From Pseudomonas vancouverensis (lineage in GTDB: Bacteria; Pseudomonadota; Gammaproteobacteria; Pseudomonadales; Pseudomonadaceae), in the NCBI RefSeq assembly GCF_004348895.1, contig NZ_RRZK01000023.1, forward strand, positions 62,001 to 126,000: 64,000 nt of DNA. The letters are read 5' to 3'. Of this stretch, positions 1 through 8,020 are shown piece after piece (the first letter of the stretch is position 1; each line of letters starts with the position of its first letter). A model generated the notes under the pieces. The model was not told the DNA's origin and did no database searches. It worked only from the letters and a program-made list of their open reading frames with translations. The position numbers and the translations under genes were made by a program.

Positions 1-418
1 GGGTCAGGGGCGCGAGGCCGGCGCTCATGGCGCGGTTGATGGTGCCGGAGATCGCATTGCCGCTGCCGCCACCGTGGCCGGCGCTCATACCGGGCAAACC
101 GTTGGGGTTGGTGACAACATTCAGGCCTTGCATGCCGCCCAGTGCTTGCCCGTTGCTGCTGCGCAAAGCTGTACCGCTGGTTACGCCGGCAATATCGGCA
201 TCGCTCAGTTCGCCAGTGACGCGCGCGGAAGGGTTGGCATTGACAGTGGTTGGGTAGGGGTCCTTGCCAGCGCTACGACCGAAGGCATGTGGCTGAACAT
301 CCCGTTGCAGCACAATGACGCCGTTGCCTTCGGCTTGAGCCTGGTAGCTGAACACTGTGCCGGCAGCGCTTGCCAGCAGCAGTAAACAGGTCAAGCCTTT
401 TTTATTGAAAATTCCCAC
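1..418 (-). CDS. Exported protein of unknown function (3' end outside the window)
   Basis: An open minus-strand frame starts at a GTG (416-418) preceded by AGAAGGA at good spacing and runs off the left edge after 139 codons. The N-terminus looks like a signal peptide: Lys-Lys, a Leu/Ala-rich core, then a likely cut after SYQAQA. The mature part is rich in Gly, Asn, Ser and Ala, with runs such as GGMQG and GHGGGSGN, and has no motif I recognise. The Gly/Asn-rich composition would suit a surface or extracellular protein, but that is inference only. The GTG start keeps it out of ATG-based ORF calls. Two related palindromic motifs lie upstream at 550-567 and 632-649. Confidence 0.7.
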   Translation of the reverse strand, partial: MGIFNKKGLTCLLLLASAAGTVFSYQAQAEGNGVIVLQRDVQPHAFGRSAGKDPYPTTVNANPSARVTGELSDADIAGVTSGTALRSSNGQALGGMQGLNVVTNPNGLPGMSAGHGGGSGNAISGTINRAMSAGLAPLT

Positions 419-549
419 GATCCAATTCCTTCTTTTGTGGGCTGGCCTTGGTCAGCGTTGTGAAGGAGAGAGCGAAAGCTGTGCCGCTTTTGGAATTTTG
501 CGAGGATTCAACGACTTACGGATTTTGTCCGGGAGGGTGTTGCAGGCGG

Positions 550-567
550 TGTATCAACGCTGAGACA
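550..567. promoter_or_regulatory. Candidate operator, copy 1 (imperfect 18-bp palindrome)
   Basis: The sequence TGTATCAACGCTGAGACA fits TGT-N-TCA-N-CG-N-TGA-N-ACA, with 14 of 18 positions symmetric. It lies 132 bp upstream of the GTG start of the exported-protein gene. Dimeric regulators often bind sites of this form. The regulator is unknown. Confidence 0.35.
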
Positions 568-631
568 GCACTACGACGGTGCGACCCGATAAAGTGGTTG
601 CGCCGCTCTGGAACACGGGTTTGAGCGAGGG

Positions 632-649
632 TGTATCAGCGACGTAACA
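632..649. promoter_or_regulatory. Candidate operator, copy 2 (half-conserved)
   Basis: TGTATCAGCG repeats the left half of copy 1, and the right end again closes with ACA; the middle of the right arm has diverged. The two copies are 82 bp apart, close to eight helical turns, which would place bound dimers on the same DNA face. Confidence 0.3.
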
Positions 650-773
650 AGTCGTGTGACCAAACGATGAAGGGCGTTGAAATGGGCCGTTTGCGCGTGC
701 AGGGGTGTTTCAGGATCGGACACTTTGGCCCCAAAACAGGGGGATGCATGGGGAAACAGCCCCGCCGACAGGC

Positions 774-1298
774 TCAGGAGGCGAGCAAGTGCGTGACGGC
801 GTCCAAGGCGAGTGCACGGCGTTCGGCCCAGCCGCCTTGCAGTACTTGAACGGGTTGGTCATGGTCCTGGAGCCATCTTAGCGTTTGCTCGAAGAACGCC
901 TGGCGTTCGCTCAACTCGGGTTGGCAACGTTGGCCGTCATCCATCCATTCGACCTGTTCCGGCGACAGCAGCAGATGCAGGTCATAACGACGAGCCAGCA
1001 ATGCCTGTTCAATCCACGCCGGGCAATCACCAAACAGGGTCTGGCTCCAGAGGATGTTGCTCAGCAGATGGGTGTCCAGAATCAGCAGATCGGGTTGCTG
1101 GGTGCGGGCCTGGTCTTCCCAGGCGAGTTGTCCACGGGCAATCTTGGGGATGTCGGCCAGCGTGGTATCGCGCGGATTCTGCTCGATGAACCAGCGCACA
1201 TATTCGTCCACCCGAATCCCGCCGAAGCGTTGTTGCAGTTCGGCCGCCAACCAGCTTTTACCGCTGGATTCCGGTCCCGTCAGTACCAGTACCTTCAT
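774..1298 (-). CDS. NadR-like AAA ATPase / probable ribosylnicotinamide kinase
   Basis: A 174-residue P-loop protein. Residues 1-16 hold the beta strand and Walker A (GPESSGKS) typical of the C-terminal kinase domain of NadR, which phosphorylates nicotinamide riboside to NMN. The DEYVRWF segment and the LILDTHLLSN strand also fit that domain. It has neither the DNA-binding nor the adenylyltransferase domain of enterobacterial NadR. I chose the ATG at 1298 because it overlaps the pnuC stop as ATGA, so the two are probably translated together. An upstream frame extension has no support. The function is inferred from the motif and its pnuC partner: uptake followed by trapping phosphorylation in NAD salvage. 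Confidence 0.8.
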   Translation of the reverse strand: MKVLVLTGPESSGKSWLAAELQQRFGGIRVDEYVRWFIEQNPRDTTLADIPKIARGQLAWEDQARTQQPDLLILDTHLLSNILWSQTLFGDCPAWIEQALLARRYDLHLLLSPEQVEWMDDGQRCQPELSERQAFFEQTLRWLQDHDQPVQVLQGGWAERRALALDAVTHLLAS

Positions 1299-1858
1299 GC
1301 GTGTAACGCCGGGTCGGCGCGCCATTCACGCCAGCCTTGCACGGCGATGACCGTGAACAAGGCGTAGAGCGTGGCGGTCAGGTACAGCCCTTTATAGAGG
1401 AAGAGCCCGACGAAGATTACATCCAGGGCAATCCACAACGGCCAGCATTGCACGCGTTTTTGCGCCATCCAGACTTGTGCGACCAGGCTGAAGCCGGTCA
1501 GCGCGGCATCGAGCCAGGGTTGCGCGGCGTCGGTCCAATGGGCCATGGCCGCCCCCAGCAGCAGGCTGCCGGCGGCGCCAATGGCGAGGCTCACGGCCAC
1601 TGCGCTGGTTGGCAAGCGGCTGACCTCGCGTCCATGACGGGTTTCGCCCGAGCGGGTCCATTGCCACCAGCCGTAAATCTGCAACGCGGCGTAGATAACC
1701 TGCAGCAGCATGTCCGAATACAGCTTCACCTCAAAAAAGATCCAGCTATAAAGCAGCACCATGACCAGCCCGATGGGCCAGCACCAGGGATTCTGTTTGA
1801 CCGTCAGCCAGACGGCAATCACGCCGAGGGCGGCGGCAAACAGTTCAAGCCCGGACAT
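1295..1858 (-). CDS. pnuC: Nicotinamide riboside transporter PnuC
   Basis: A 187-residue multi-span inner-membrane protein of the PnuC family, with several hydrophobic segments. The aromatic stretches expected in PnuC are present: KQNPWCWPIG near the N-terminus and the QIYGWWQW motif near residue 70. It starts at an ATG with AAGGA upstream. PnuC moves nicotinamide riboside by facilitated diffusion, and intracellular phosphorylation drives net uptake. The NadR-like kinase overlapping its 3' end by four bases would supply that step. It is divergent from uppP. Confidence 0.88.
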   Translation of the reverse strand: MSGLELFAAALGVIAVWLTVKQNPWCWPIGLVMVLLYSWIFFEVKLYSDMLLQVIYAALQIYGWWQWTRSGETRHGREVSRLPTSAVAVSLAIGAAGSLLLGAAMAHWTDAAQPWLDAALTGFSLVAQVWMAQKRVQCWPLWIALDVIFVGLFLYKGLYLTATLYALFTVIAVQGWREWRADPALHA

Positions 1859-2133
1859 GGAAGTTCCTTGGGGAAGAAAAAGAGGGGCGCGATTGTACCC
1901 ACAGAGCGGTTCCGGGCGTTAGTCGCCAGAGGAGCCGATTACACGGCAGCGTTGTACGGGCTTGTCTGATAGGATTCCGGCCCCGTGGAAAACCAGAATT
2001 GAGCTTGCTGTTTCCCCGGGTGCCTGGCGTGTGCCGGGACTTGTATCGGTTGATTTCAGCTACGCTGGTCGACCTGAATGATTTGAATAATATTGCTGAG
2101 GCCTGCCGGAGCGCACGGCCTTTTGGGGGATTG

Positions 2134-2964
2134 ATGGATCTTTGGACCGCCTTTCAGGCATTGATTCTTGGGGTTGTAGAAGGGCTGACCGAGTTCCTGC
2201 CCATTTCCAGCACCGGCCACCAGATCATCGTGGCCGACTTGCTTGATTTCGGTGGCGAGCGGGCGATGGCCTTCAACATCATCATTCAGCTGGGCGCCAT
2301 TCTGGCGGTCATGTGGGAGTTTCGGCGCAAGATCCTCGACGTGGTCATTGGCTTGCCAACGCAGCCGAGCGCACGCCGTTTCACCGTCAACCTGTTGATC
2401 GCGTTCATGCCGGCTGTGGTACTCGGGGTGATTTTCGCCGACCTGATCCACAAGTACCTGTTCAACCCGATCACCGTGGCTACGGCCTTGGTGGTGGGTG
2501 GCATCATCATGTTGTGGGCTGAACGTCGCCAGCATGAAGTGCACGCCGAATCGGTGGACGACATCACCTGGAAAGACGCCCTGAAAGTCGGCTTCGCCCA
2601 GTGCCTGGCGATGATTCCAGGCACGTCGCGCTCGGGTTCGACCATCATTGGTGGCCTGCTGTTTGGGCTGTCGCGTAAAACCGCCACCGAGTTTTCGTTT
2701 TTCCTGGCGATGCCGACCATGGTCGGTGCGGCGGTGTATTCGGGCTACAAGTACCGTCACCTGTTTGTGCCGGCGGACTTTCCAGTGTTTGCGATCGGCT
2801 TCGTTACCGCCTTCATCTTCGCGATGATTGCGGTCAAGGCCTTGCTCAAGTTCATTGCGACCCACAGCTACGCCGCGTTTGCCTGGTACCGCATCGCCTT
2901 CGGCTTGCTGATACTGGCGACCTGGCAATTTGGTTGGGTTGACTGGGCAGCTGCCAAGCCGTGA
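2134..2964 (+). CDS. uppP: Undecaprenyl-diphosphatase
   Basis: A 276-residue BacA/UppP protein of the inner membrane. It dephosphorylates undecaprenyl diphosphate to recycle the lipid carrier for peptidoglycan and O-antigen, and overexpression is linked to bacitracin resistance. The family signatures are present: EGLTEFLPISSTGH near residues 17-30 and the PGTSRSGST motif in the middle. I chose the ATG at 2134 because GGGGGA sits just before it and the protein then begins MDLWTAFQALILG as in the family; the frame is open further upstream. The DUF1294 gene overlaps its end by four bases. Confidence 0.95.
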   Translation: MDLWTAFQALILGVVEGLTEFLPISSTGHQIIVADLLDFGGERAMAFNIIIQLGAILAVMWEFRRKILDVVIGLPTQPSARRFTVNLLIAFMPAVVLGVIFADLIHKYLFNPITVATALVVGGIIMLWAERRQHEVHAESVDDITWKDALKVGFAQCLAMIPGTSRSGSTIIGGLLFGLSRKTATEFSFFLAMPTMVGAAVYSGYKYRHLFVPADFPVFAIGFVTAFIFAMIAVKALLKFIATHSYAAFAWYRIAFGLLILATWQFGWVDWAAAKP

Positions 2965-3389
2965 GTGATGCTCGCTCGCGCAACAACCCCGGGCGTCAGT
3001 CCGGGGGACCTGTTCGCCATTGGCGGCTCAAAGGGTTGCTGTTCGTAATCCTCTGCGCCTTGCCGCTGTATGGCTCGTTGTCGTTTTGGCTGCGAGGGGT
3101 GACAGTGATACCGCTGGCAGCCTACGGCATCGTCAGTCTGCTGGCGTTCCTGCTGTACTGGCACGACAAGCGCCGCGCCCGTGCCGAGCAATGGCGCACG
3201 CCGGAAAACATCCTCCATGCCCTGGAGTTTGCCGGTGGGTGGCCCGGTGGCTTGCTCGCCCAGCAGCTGTTTCGGCACAAGACACGAAAGGTTTCGTTTC
3301 AGGTGCTGTTCTGGCTCATCGTGCTGCTGCATCAAGTGTTCTGGATCGACCTGTTGTTTGTCGGTGGCCATCTGTTTGCACTGATCTGA
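2961..3389 (+). CDS. DUF1294 family membrane protein
   Basis: A 142-residue protein with a polar N-terminus, three or more hydrophobic segments, and between them the conserved DUF1294 stretch: YWHDKRRA, then RTPENILH, ALEFAGGWPGG and FRHKTRK. It starts at a GTG overlapping the uppP stop as GTGA, so it is probably co-translated. In other bacteria DUF1294 is sometimes fused to a cold-shock domain; that part is absent here. Its function is unknown. Confidence 0.8.
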   Translation: MSDARSRNNPGRQSGGPVRHWRLKGLLFVILCALPLYGSLSFWLRGVTVIPLAAYGIVSLLAFLLYWHDKRRARAEQWRTPENILHALEFAGGWPGGLLAQQLFRHKTRKVSFQVLFWLIVLLHQVFWIDLLFVGGHLFALI

Positions 3390-3396
3390 TGCCAGC

Positions 3397-3741
3397 CTAA
3401 AGCAGCAGCCCCACCTGAGTGCGCTTGGGCAGCTTGCTCACCACCAGTTGGTGAGACCGTTGCAGCAGGCCTTGCAGCTCTTCGCGGCCCAGCGGGTAGG
3501 GCGGGTGCATGATGATCCACTGGGCCCGCGCCAGATAAGGTGCCGGATGAATGCCCGGGCGGTCGCAATGCCCGAGAAACAGATCCTTGTCGACTTTGAA
3601 CGCGAGCGATTCACCGCGCAGTCCCTGCAAGGCAAACATCTTGTTGCCGGCAATCGAGAACACCCGCACGCCACCCCATTTGTAGTCTTCCCGCGCACCG
3701 GGTAGGGCGAGGCAGAAAGCCGCTACGTCTTCTTCGCTCAT
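3397..3741 (-). CDS. MmcQ/YjbR family protein
   Basis: A 114-residue protein of the YjbR/MmcQ (DUF419) family, which has a CyaY-like fold. Family hallmarks are CLALPGAREDYKWGG near the N-terminus, FALQGLRGESLAFKVD in the middle, and the HPAPYLARAQWI segment. I chose the ATG at 3741, which has GAAGG eight bases upstream. An ATG at 3756 overlapping the LysR stop as ATGA is a good alternative that adds five residues. It follows the LysR gene closely on the same strand. No enzymatic role is established. Confidence 0.8.
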   Translation of the reverse strand: MSEEDVAAFCLALPGAREDYKWGGVRVFSIAGNKMFALQGLRGESLAFKVDKDLFLGHCDRPGIHPAPYLARAQWIIMHPPYPLGREELQGLLQRSHQLVVSKLPKRTQVGLLL

Positions 3742-3752
3742 GCGTCCCGCCT

Positions 3753-4661
3753 TCATAACAATCTTTCCCCGCAAGCATTGAATGATTCGACCAGGTGATC
3801 GATCCAGGCCCGCACTGCCGGCATCACCCCGCGCCTGTGCGGGTAGACCGCCTGCAGCCAGCCACCCGGCAGCGACCATTCGGGCAGTAATTGCATCAGC
3901 GAGCCGTTTGCCAGTTCTTCCTCGCAATACAGCATCGGCAACAAGGTGAAACCCAGGCCGGCGAGGGTACTGGCCTTGCGCACGACGAAGTCATCGATGC
4001 CCAGCCTTGCTTCCAGCGCGAGTTCGAAACGCTCGCCTTGCTGGTCGAGCAAGCCGATATGTACCAAGCGGTCGGGTTCGAGGGCGCCGAGCACGGGCAG
4101 GTCTTTCAAGTCATTTGGATGATTGATCTGCCGGCCGTGGAGAAAGCCGGGACTGGCCACCATCAGCATTTGCGCCTGGCGCAGGCGGCGTGTCACCAGC
4201 AAAGGGTCTTCATCACCCAGTTCACGCACGCGCAATGCGACATCGATGCCTTCGTTGACCAGATCGACGCGGCGGTTGAGCAATAACACCTCCAATTGAA
4301 CCTGAGGAAAGCGCTCAAGGAATTCGCTGATCACCGGCGGCAGGATTTCATGAGCCAGTCCGACCGGGCAGGATACCCGCAAGCGCCCACGGGGTTCACT
4401 GGACATGCTGGCCACGGCTTCGTCGGCCATTTCCGCTTCCAGCAACATCGCCTGGCAGTGCCGCAGGTAACGTTCGCCCACGGCGGTCAGTTTCAATTGC
4501 CGGGTGGTGCGCTGTAGCAGGCGCGCGCCCAGGCGCTCCTCCAGTTCGGCAATGCGGCGAGACAGGCGTGATTTGGGAATCCCCAGCAAGCGCCCGGCCG
4601 CAGCGAAGCCACCGGCCTCCACGACTTTGGCGAAGTAGTAAAGGTCATTGAGGTCTTGCAT
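3753..4661 (-). CDS. LysR-family transcriptional regulator
   Basis: A 302-residue regulator. A winged helix-turn-helix occupies roughly residues 1-60, with the LysR pattern GGFAAAGRLLGIPKSRLSRR, followed by a periplasmic-binding-protein-like effector domain of about 200 residues. It diverges from azoR across about 130 bp and most likely controls it, since LysR regulators commonly govern the divergent neighbour. The subgroup resembles regulators of quinone or azo reductases (AaeR/DsdC-like N-terminus MQDLNDLYYF). The effector is unknown. Confidence 0.88.
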   Translation of the reverse strand: MQDLNDLYYFAKVVEAGGFAAAGRLLGIPKSRLSRRIAELEERLGARLLQRTTRQLKLTAVGERYLRHCQAMLLEAEMADEAVASMSSEPRGRLRVSCPVGLAHEILPPVISEFLERFPQVQLEVLLLNRRVDLVNEGIDVALRVRELGDEDPLLVTRRLRQAQMLMVASPGFLHGRQINHPNDLKDLPVLGALEPDRLVHIGLLDQQGERFELALEARLGIDDFVVRKASTLAGLGFTLLPMLYCEEELANGSLMQLLPEWSLPGGWLQAVYPHRRGVMPAVRAWIDHLVESFNACGERLL

Positions 4662-4792
4662 GATATCGGCCTGATTGTCCTATCTGTGAGACGAACTATC
4701 GCATTGTTACTGACTAATCAGCTATTGGTTTCGTGTGTAGCATGAGTTCCATCAGATCGCCCTTGTGGGCGATCCTCACCTGGAGATCCCAC

Positions 4793-5404
4793 ATGAAACT
4801 GCTGCATATCGATTCGAGCATCCTGGGCGACAACTCGGCTTCCCGTCAGTTGAGCAAGGAAGTCGTCAAAGCCTGGCAAGCCGCCGAGCCAGCTGCCGTG
4901 GTGACCTACCGCGACCTGGCCGCCGATGCCATCAGCCATTTTTCCTCGACCACCCTGGTCGCTGCCGGTACCACCGCGGAACTGCGCAATGCCGCACAAC
5001 AGCACGAAGCCGAGCTGAGCGCCACCACGCTGGCCGAGTTCCTCGCAGCTGATGCCGTGGTGATTGCCGCGCCAATGTACAACTTCACCATTCCGACCCA
5101 GTTGAAAGCCTGGATCGATCGCATCGCCGTAGCCGGCCAGACTTTCCGCTACACCGAAGCCGGTCCTGAAGGCCTGTGCGGTGGCAAGAAAGTGGTGATC
5201 GTGTCGACTTCCGGTGGTATTCACGCCGGTCAAGCGAGCGGTATCGCTCACGAAGAGTACTTGAAACTGCTGTTCGGTTTCATTGGCATCACCGACGTCG
5301 AAATCGTCCGCGCTGAAGGCCTGGCTTACGGTGACGACGTACGCACCAATGCCATGAACGCCGCTCACACGCAAATCAGCGAGCAATTGTTCGCCGCTGC
5401 GTAA
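4793..5404 (+). CDS. azoR: FMN-dependent NADH:quinone oxidoreductase / azoreductase
   Basis: A 203-residue flavodoxin-like-fold protein. The N-terminal MKLLHIDSSILG, the APMYNFTIPTQLKAWID loop near residues 94-110 and the TSSGGI-type loop (STSGGI) near residue 140 are AzoR hallmarks that bind FMN. It reduces quinones and azo dyes with NADH in the cytoplasm. The ATG at 4793 has GGAG upstream; the frame is open further 5' without a binding site. The 5' UTR has an 8-bp hairpin (4755-4762 with 4767-4774) without a U-tract. A strong terminator follows. Confidence 0.93.
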   Translation: MKLLHIDSSILGDNSASRQLSKEVVKAWQAAEPAAVVTYRDLAADAISHFSSTTLVAAGTTAELRNAAQQHEAELSATTLAEFLAADAVVIAAPMYNFTIPTQLKAWIDRIAVAGQTFRYTEAGPEGLCGGKKVVIVSTSGGIHAGQASGIAHEEYLKLLFGFIGITDVEIVRAEGLAYGDDVRTNAMNAAHTQISEQLFAAA

Positions 5405-5442
5405 GGCTTGCGTAAAGAAAGCTTGCGTTCAGGCAAGACCCC

Positions 5443-5490
5443 AAAAAACTCTGTATTCTGGATGCGCAAGTACCAGATACGGAGTTTTTT
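5443..5490. terminator. Bidirectional-looking intrinsic terminator after azoR
   Basis: The left arm (5443-5461, AAAAAACTCTGTATTCTGG) pairs with 5473-5490 (CCAGATACGGAGTTTTTT) with one bulge and one G-U, around an 11-base loop, and ends in six T. Confidence 0.85.
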
Positions 5491-5572
5491 GTTTCTGGTC
5501 GTTGCGGATTTTGGCCCGAGTTATGCAACCAAGGGTTAACATCTCCGGTCCGGTAACAAGGTGGGGCATCCC

Positions 5573-6610
5573 ATGGTCCGTCTTTGTGCAACTCTACTGA
5601 TCTGTCTGTTCAGCAGCCTGAATACAGTGCAAGCCGCGCCTGCGCCGCATCCTCAGTGGAGTGTCGGCTACCACGAGATGACATTTCTCGATCCCCTCGA
5701 CCTGCAACCGATGCGCGCCATCGCCTTCTATCCTTCCAGCGACTGGGAACACACCAGCAAGCTTGAGGGTTACACCGTTGAAGCCGGGCAGGACACCAAG
5801 GTCGCCATCGGCCGCTTTCCGATGCTGATGCTGTCCCACGGCAACACCGGCACCCCATTGGCCCTGCACGACCTGGCCACGTCACTGGCGCGCAAAGGCT
5901 TCGTGGTCGTCGCGGTGTTCCATCCAGGGGACAATTCCAAGGATCACAGCCGTCTTGGTACGTTGAGTAACCTGTACGGCCGGCCGATCCAGATTTCCGA
6001 AGCCATTACCGCCACCCTCGGCGATCGCATGTTGTCGCCGTTCGTCAATGCCGATCAGGTCGGCGTCATCGGCTATTCGGCGGGGGGTGAGACGGCGTTG
6101 ATTCTCTCGGGGGCGACGCCGGATCTGGATCGCCTGCGTCGTTACTGCCAGGAACGCCCTGATGATCGCGATGCCTGTAACACCAACGGTGAGCTGATCG
6201 TCGATCGGGATGATTTGCAGCCGGTGGCCGATCCACGGGTGCATGCCTTGATGCTGATGGCGCCATTGAGTCTGAAGTTCGGTCGCCATACCCTCGCCGA
6301 TGTCCATGTGCCCGTGTTGCTCTACAGCGGTGACGGCGACAAGCTGGTGGCGGTCGACAAGAATGCCGCGGCGCTGGCGCGCAAACTGCCGGTAGCCCCC
6401 GACTTTAAACTCCTGGCCGGGGCGGGGCACTTTGTGTTCATGGCGCCGTGCAATGACGAACAGATCAGCGCGATGCCAGCGCTGTGTACCGATGCCGATG
6501 GCGTCGATCGCGAAGATATTCACCGCAGCCTGATTTCTCAGGCGGGTAGTTTCTTTTCCCGCACGTTGGGACGGGCAACCCGAGCCGGGATGCAAACGGC
6601 CGATCAATAG
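5573..6610 (+). CDS. Exported alpha/beta hydrolase (dienelactone/PAF-acetylhydrolase-like)
   Basis: A 345-residue protein with a signal peptide (Leu/Cys-rich core ending VQAAPA). The hydrolase features are HGNTGTP near residue 90 (oxyanion region), the nucleophile elbow GYSAGGE, an acid region GDGDKL, and a late histidine in AGAGHFVF. The substrate cannot be read from the sequence; families of this shape act on esters and lipids. I chose the ATG at 5573 with AAGG/GGGG upstream; a GTG at 5561 is in frame but sits inside that Shine-Dalgarno region. It is probably periplasmic. It converges with the MFS gene. Confidence 0.8.
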   Translation: MVRLCATLLICLFSSLNTVQAAPAPHPQWSVGYHEMTFLDPLDLQPMRAIAFYPSSDWEHTSKLEGYTVEAGQDTKVAIGRFPMLMLSHGNTGTPLALHDLATSLARKGFVVVAVFHPGDNSKDHSRLGTLSNLYGRPIQISEAITATLGDRMLSPFVNADQVGVIGYSAGGETALILSGATPDLDRLRRYCQERPDDRDACNTNGELIVDRDDLQPVADPRVHALMLMAPLSLKFGRHTLADVHVPVLLYSGDGDKLVAVDKNAAALARKLPVAPDFKLLAGAGHFVFMAPCNDEQISAMPALCTDADGVDREDIHRSLISQAGSFFSRTLGRATRAGMQTADQ

Positions 6611-6619
6611 GCTTGCGAT

Positions 6620-7807
6620 TCAATCTCTCGCGCGACGCTTGAGCAACAAGGTCAGCGTCAACCCGCTGACCGACAACAGCGCGGCACTGAAGAATATCCA
6701 CGAATAGCCCAGGTTCAACGCCACCGCGCCCATCAATGGCCCGGCAATGGCCAGCGCCAGATCGAAAAACACTGCATACGCACTCAAGCCAGCGCCACGG
6801 CTGGAGTTGGGCACCTGTTTAATGGCCTCTACGCCCAGCGCGGGGTACACCAGCGACAGGCCGAAACCGGTCAACCCCGCGCCCAGCAAGGCATAGCCGG
6901 TGGAGGGTGCGAGCCACAACAGCACCAGCCCTGCGGTTTCAATGCTCATGCAGGCGATGGCTGAGGTGAACCCGCCAAAGCGGCCGATCGCGGAAATGAA
7001 CAGTAATCGCGACAGGATGAAGCACACGCCAAACACCGTCAGGCAATAGGCTGCCCCAGTCCAGCCGCGATTGATGTAATAGAGGGTGATAAAGGTCGTC
7101 AGCGTGCCGTAGCCGATCGATGCGAGGCTCAGGCTGGCACCAAACGGCGCAATGCGCCCGAACACCGCCCGGAACGGCAGGCGCTCGCCGCGAATGACCG
7201 GTACCGACGGTTTGTTACGGATCAGCCACAATGCGCCCAGGGCCAGTAATGACAAGGCAATGCCAAGACTGGCAAATCCGAGCTGCTGGACCATCACCAC
7301 GCCCATAGGTGCACCAATGGCAATCGCACCGTAAGAGGCGATGCCATTCCAGGAAATCGAACGAGCGGTGTGCTCCGCACCCACCTGACCCATGCACCAA
7401 CTGATAGTGCCCACGCCGATCAAGCCTTGGGCGATGCCGAGCAATAAACGCCCGGCGATCAGAATCATCAGGCTCAGCAACGGAACGTCCTGCAGCAAGG
7501 TCGAGATCAGCGTCAGAACGCCACTGAGCACGATTCCCGCCAAACCATAGATGATTGCCCGCTTGGTGCCCACGTTGTCCGACATGCGCCCGGCCATGGG
7601 GCGGCTGAGCAGGGTGGCCAGGTACTGTGAGCCAATGGTCAGGCCGGCCACAATGGCGCTGAAGCCGAGTTGTTCGTGGACATACCCCGGCAGCACAGCA
7701 ATCGGCAGGCCGATGCAGAGGAAGGCAATAAAGGTGTAGAAAACAATGGAGACGATCTGCAGGGTGATCGCCATGGAGCTTTGTGGAGGCAACTGCTGCG
7801 CTGACAT
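6620..7807 (-). CDS. MFS transporter (YhhS-like)
   Basis: A 395-residue major facilitator with about twelve hydrophobic segments. The inter-helix 2-3 motif appears as RPMAGRMSDNVGTKRAI, and a second Gly-rich repeat (TGFGLSLVYPALGVEAIKQV) lies in the C-terminal half. Overall it resembles the YhhS/arabinose-efflux group, for which export of small molecules or drugs is usual. The substrate is unknown. The start at 7807 has only a weak ribosome binding site, and Met12 is a possible alternative. A REPIN separates it from ybiT. Confidence 0.82.
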   Translation of the reverse strand: MSAQQLPPQSSMAITLQIVSIVFYTFIAFLCIGLPIAVLPGYVHEQLGFSAIVAGLTIGSQYLATLLSRPMAGRMSDNVGTKRAIIYGLAGIVLSGVLTLISTLLQDVPLLSLMILIAGRLLLGIAQGLIGVGTISWCMGQVGAEHTARSISWNGIASYGAIAIGAPMGVVMVQQLGFASLGIALSLLALGALWLIRNKPSVPVIRGERLPFRAVFGRIAPFGASLSLASIGYGTLTTFITLYYINRGWTGAAYCLTVFGVCFILSRLLFISAIGRFGGFTSAIACMSIETAGLVLLWLAPSTGYALLGAGLTGFGLSLVYPALGVEAIKQVPNSSRGAGLSAYAVFFDLALAIAGPLMGAVALNLGYSWIFFSAALLSVSGLTLTLLLKRRARD

Positions 7808-7902
7808 GAAGGCTCGCTCGCGGGCGGCGGTGGGAGAGCTGCATGATGGCGTGGCGGCGGGGTAAAAGGAAGCAGGCTAACTATATTTCCTGATCCGCCT
7901 TT

Positions 7903-8005
7903 CTGTAGGAGCGAGCACGCTCGCGAGAAACGTCCGGATAACGCGTTCATCCAGGTTGCACGCGTTATCGTTGACGTCCATCGCGAGCATGCTCGCTCCT
8001 ACAGG
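7903..8005. repeat. REPIN (two inverted REP sequences)
   Basis: CTGTAGGAGCGAGC at 7903 is mirrored by GCTCGCTCCTACAG ending near 8004, each followed inward by the REP core (GCTCGCGA and TCGCGAGC). The interior also pairs (ATAACGCG with CGCGTTAT), so the whole 100-bp unit can fold as one long hairpin. This is the usual layout of Pseudomonas REP doublets mobilised by a RAYT transposase, which is not in the window. Confidence 0.85.
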
Positions 8006-8020
8006 GGCCGGTGAGGTGGT

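Larger units (their letters stand above)
419..773. other. 355-bp intergenic region holding two copies of a palindromic motif
   Basis: This lies between the exported-protein start and the end of the NadR-like gene. I see no convincing gene: the short frames here lack ribosome binding sites and recognisable protein features. The notable content is the repeated TGTATCARCG motif, listed separately. The promoter of the exported-protein gene should also be here, but I could not place -35/-10 boxes with confidence. Confidence 0.5.

Noticed and set aside
4755..4774. Hairpin GATCGCCC/GGGCGATC upstream of azoR
   Set aside because: A perfect 8-bp stem, but there is no U-tract and no known riboswitch shape, so it is mentioned only under azoR.
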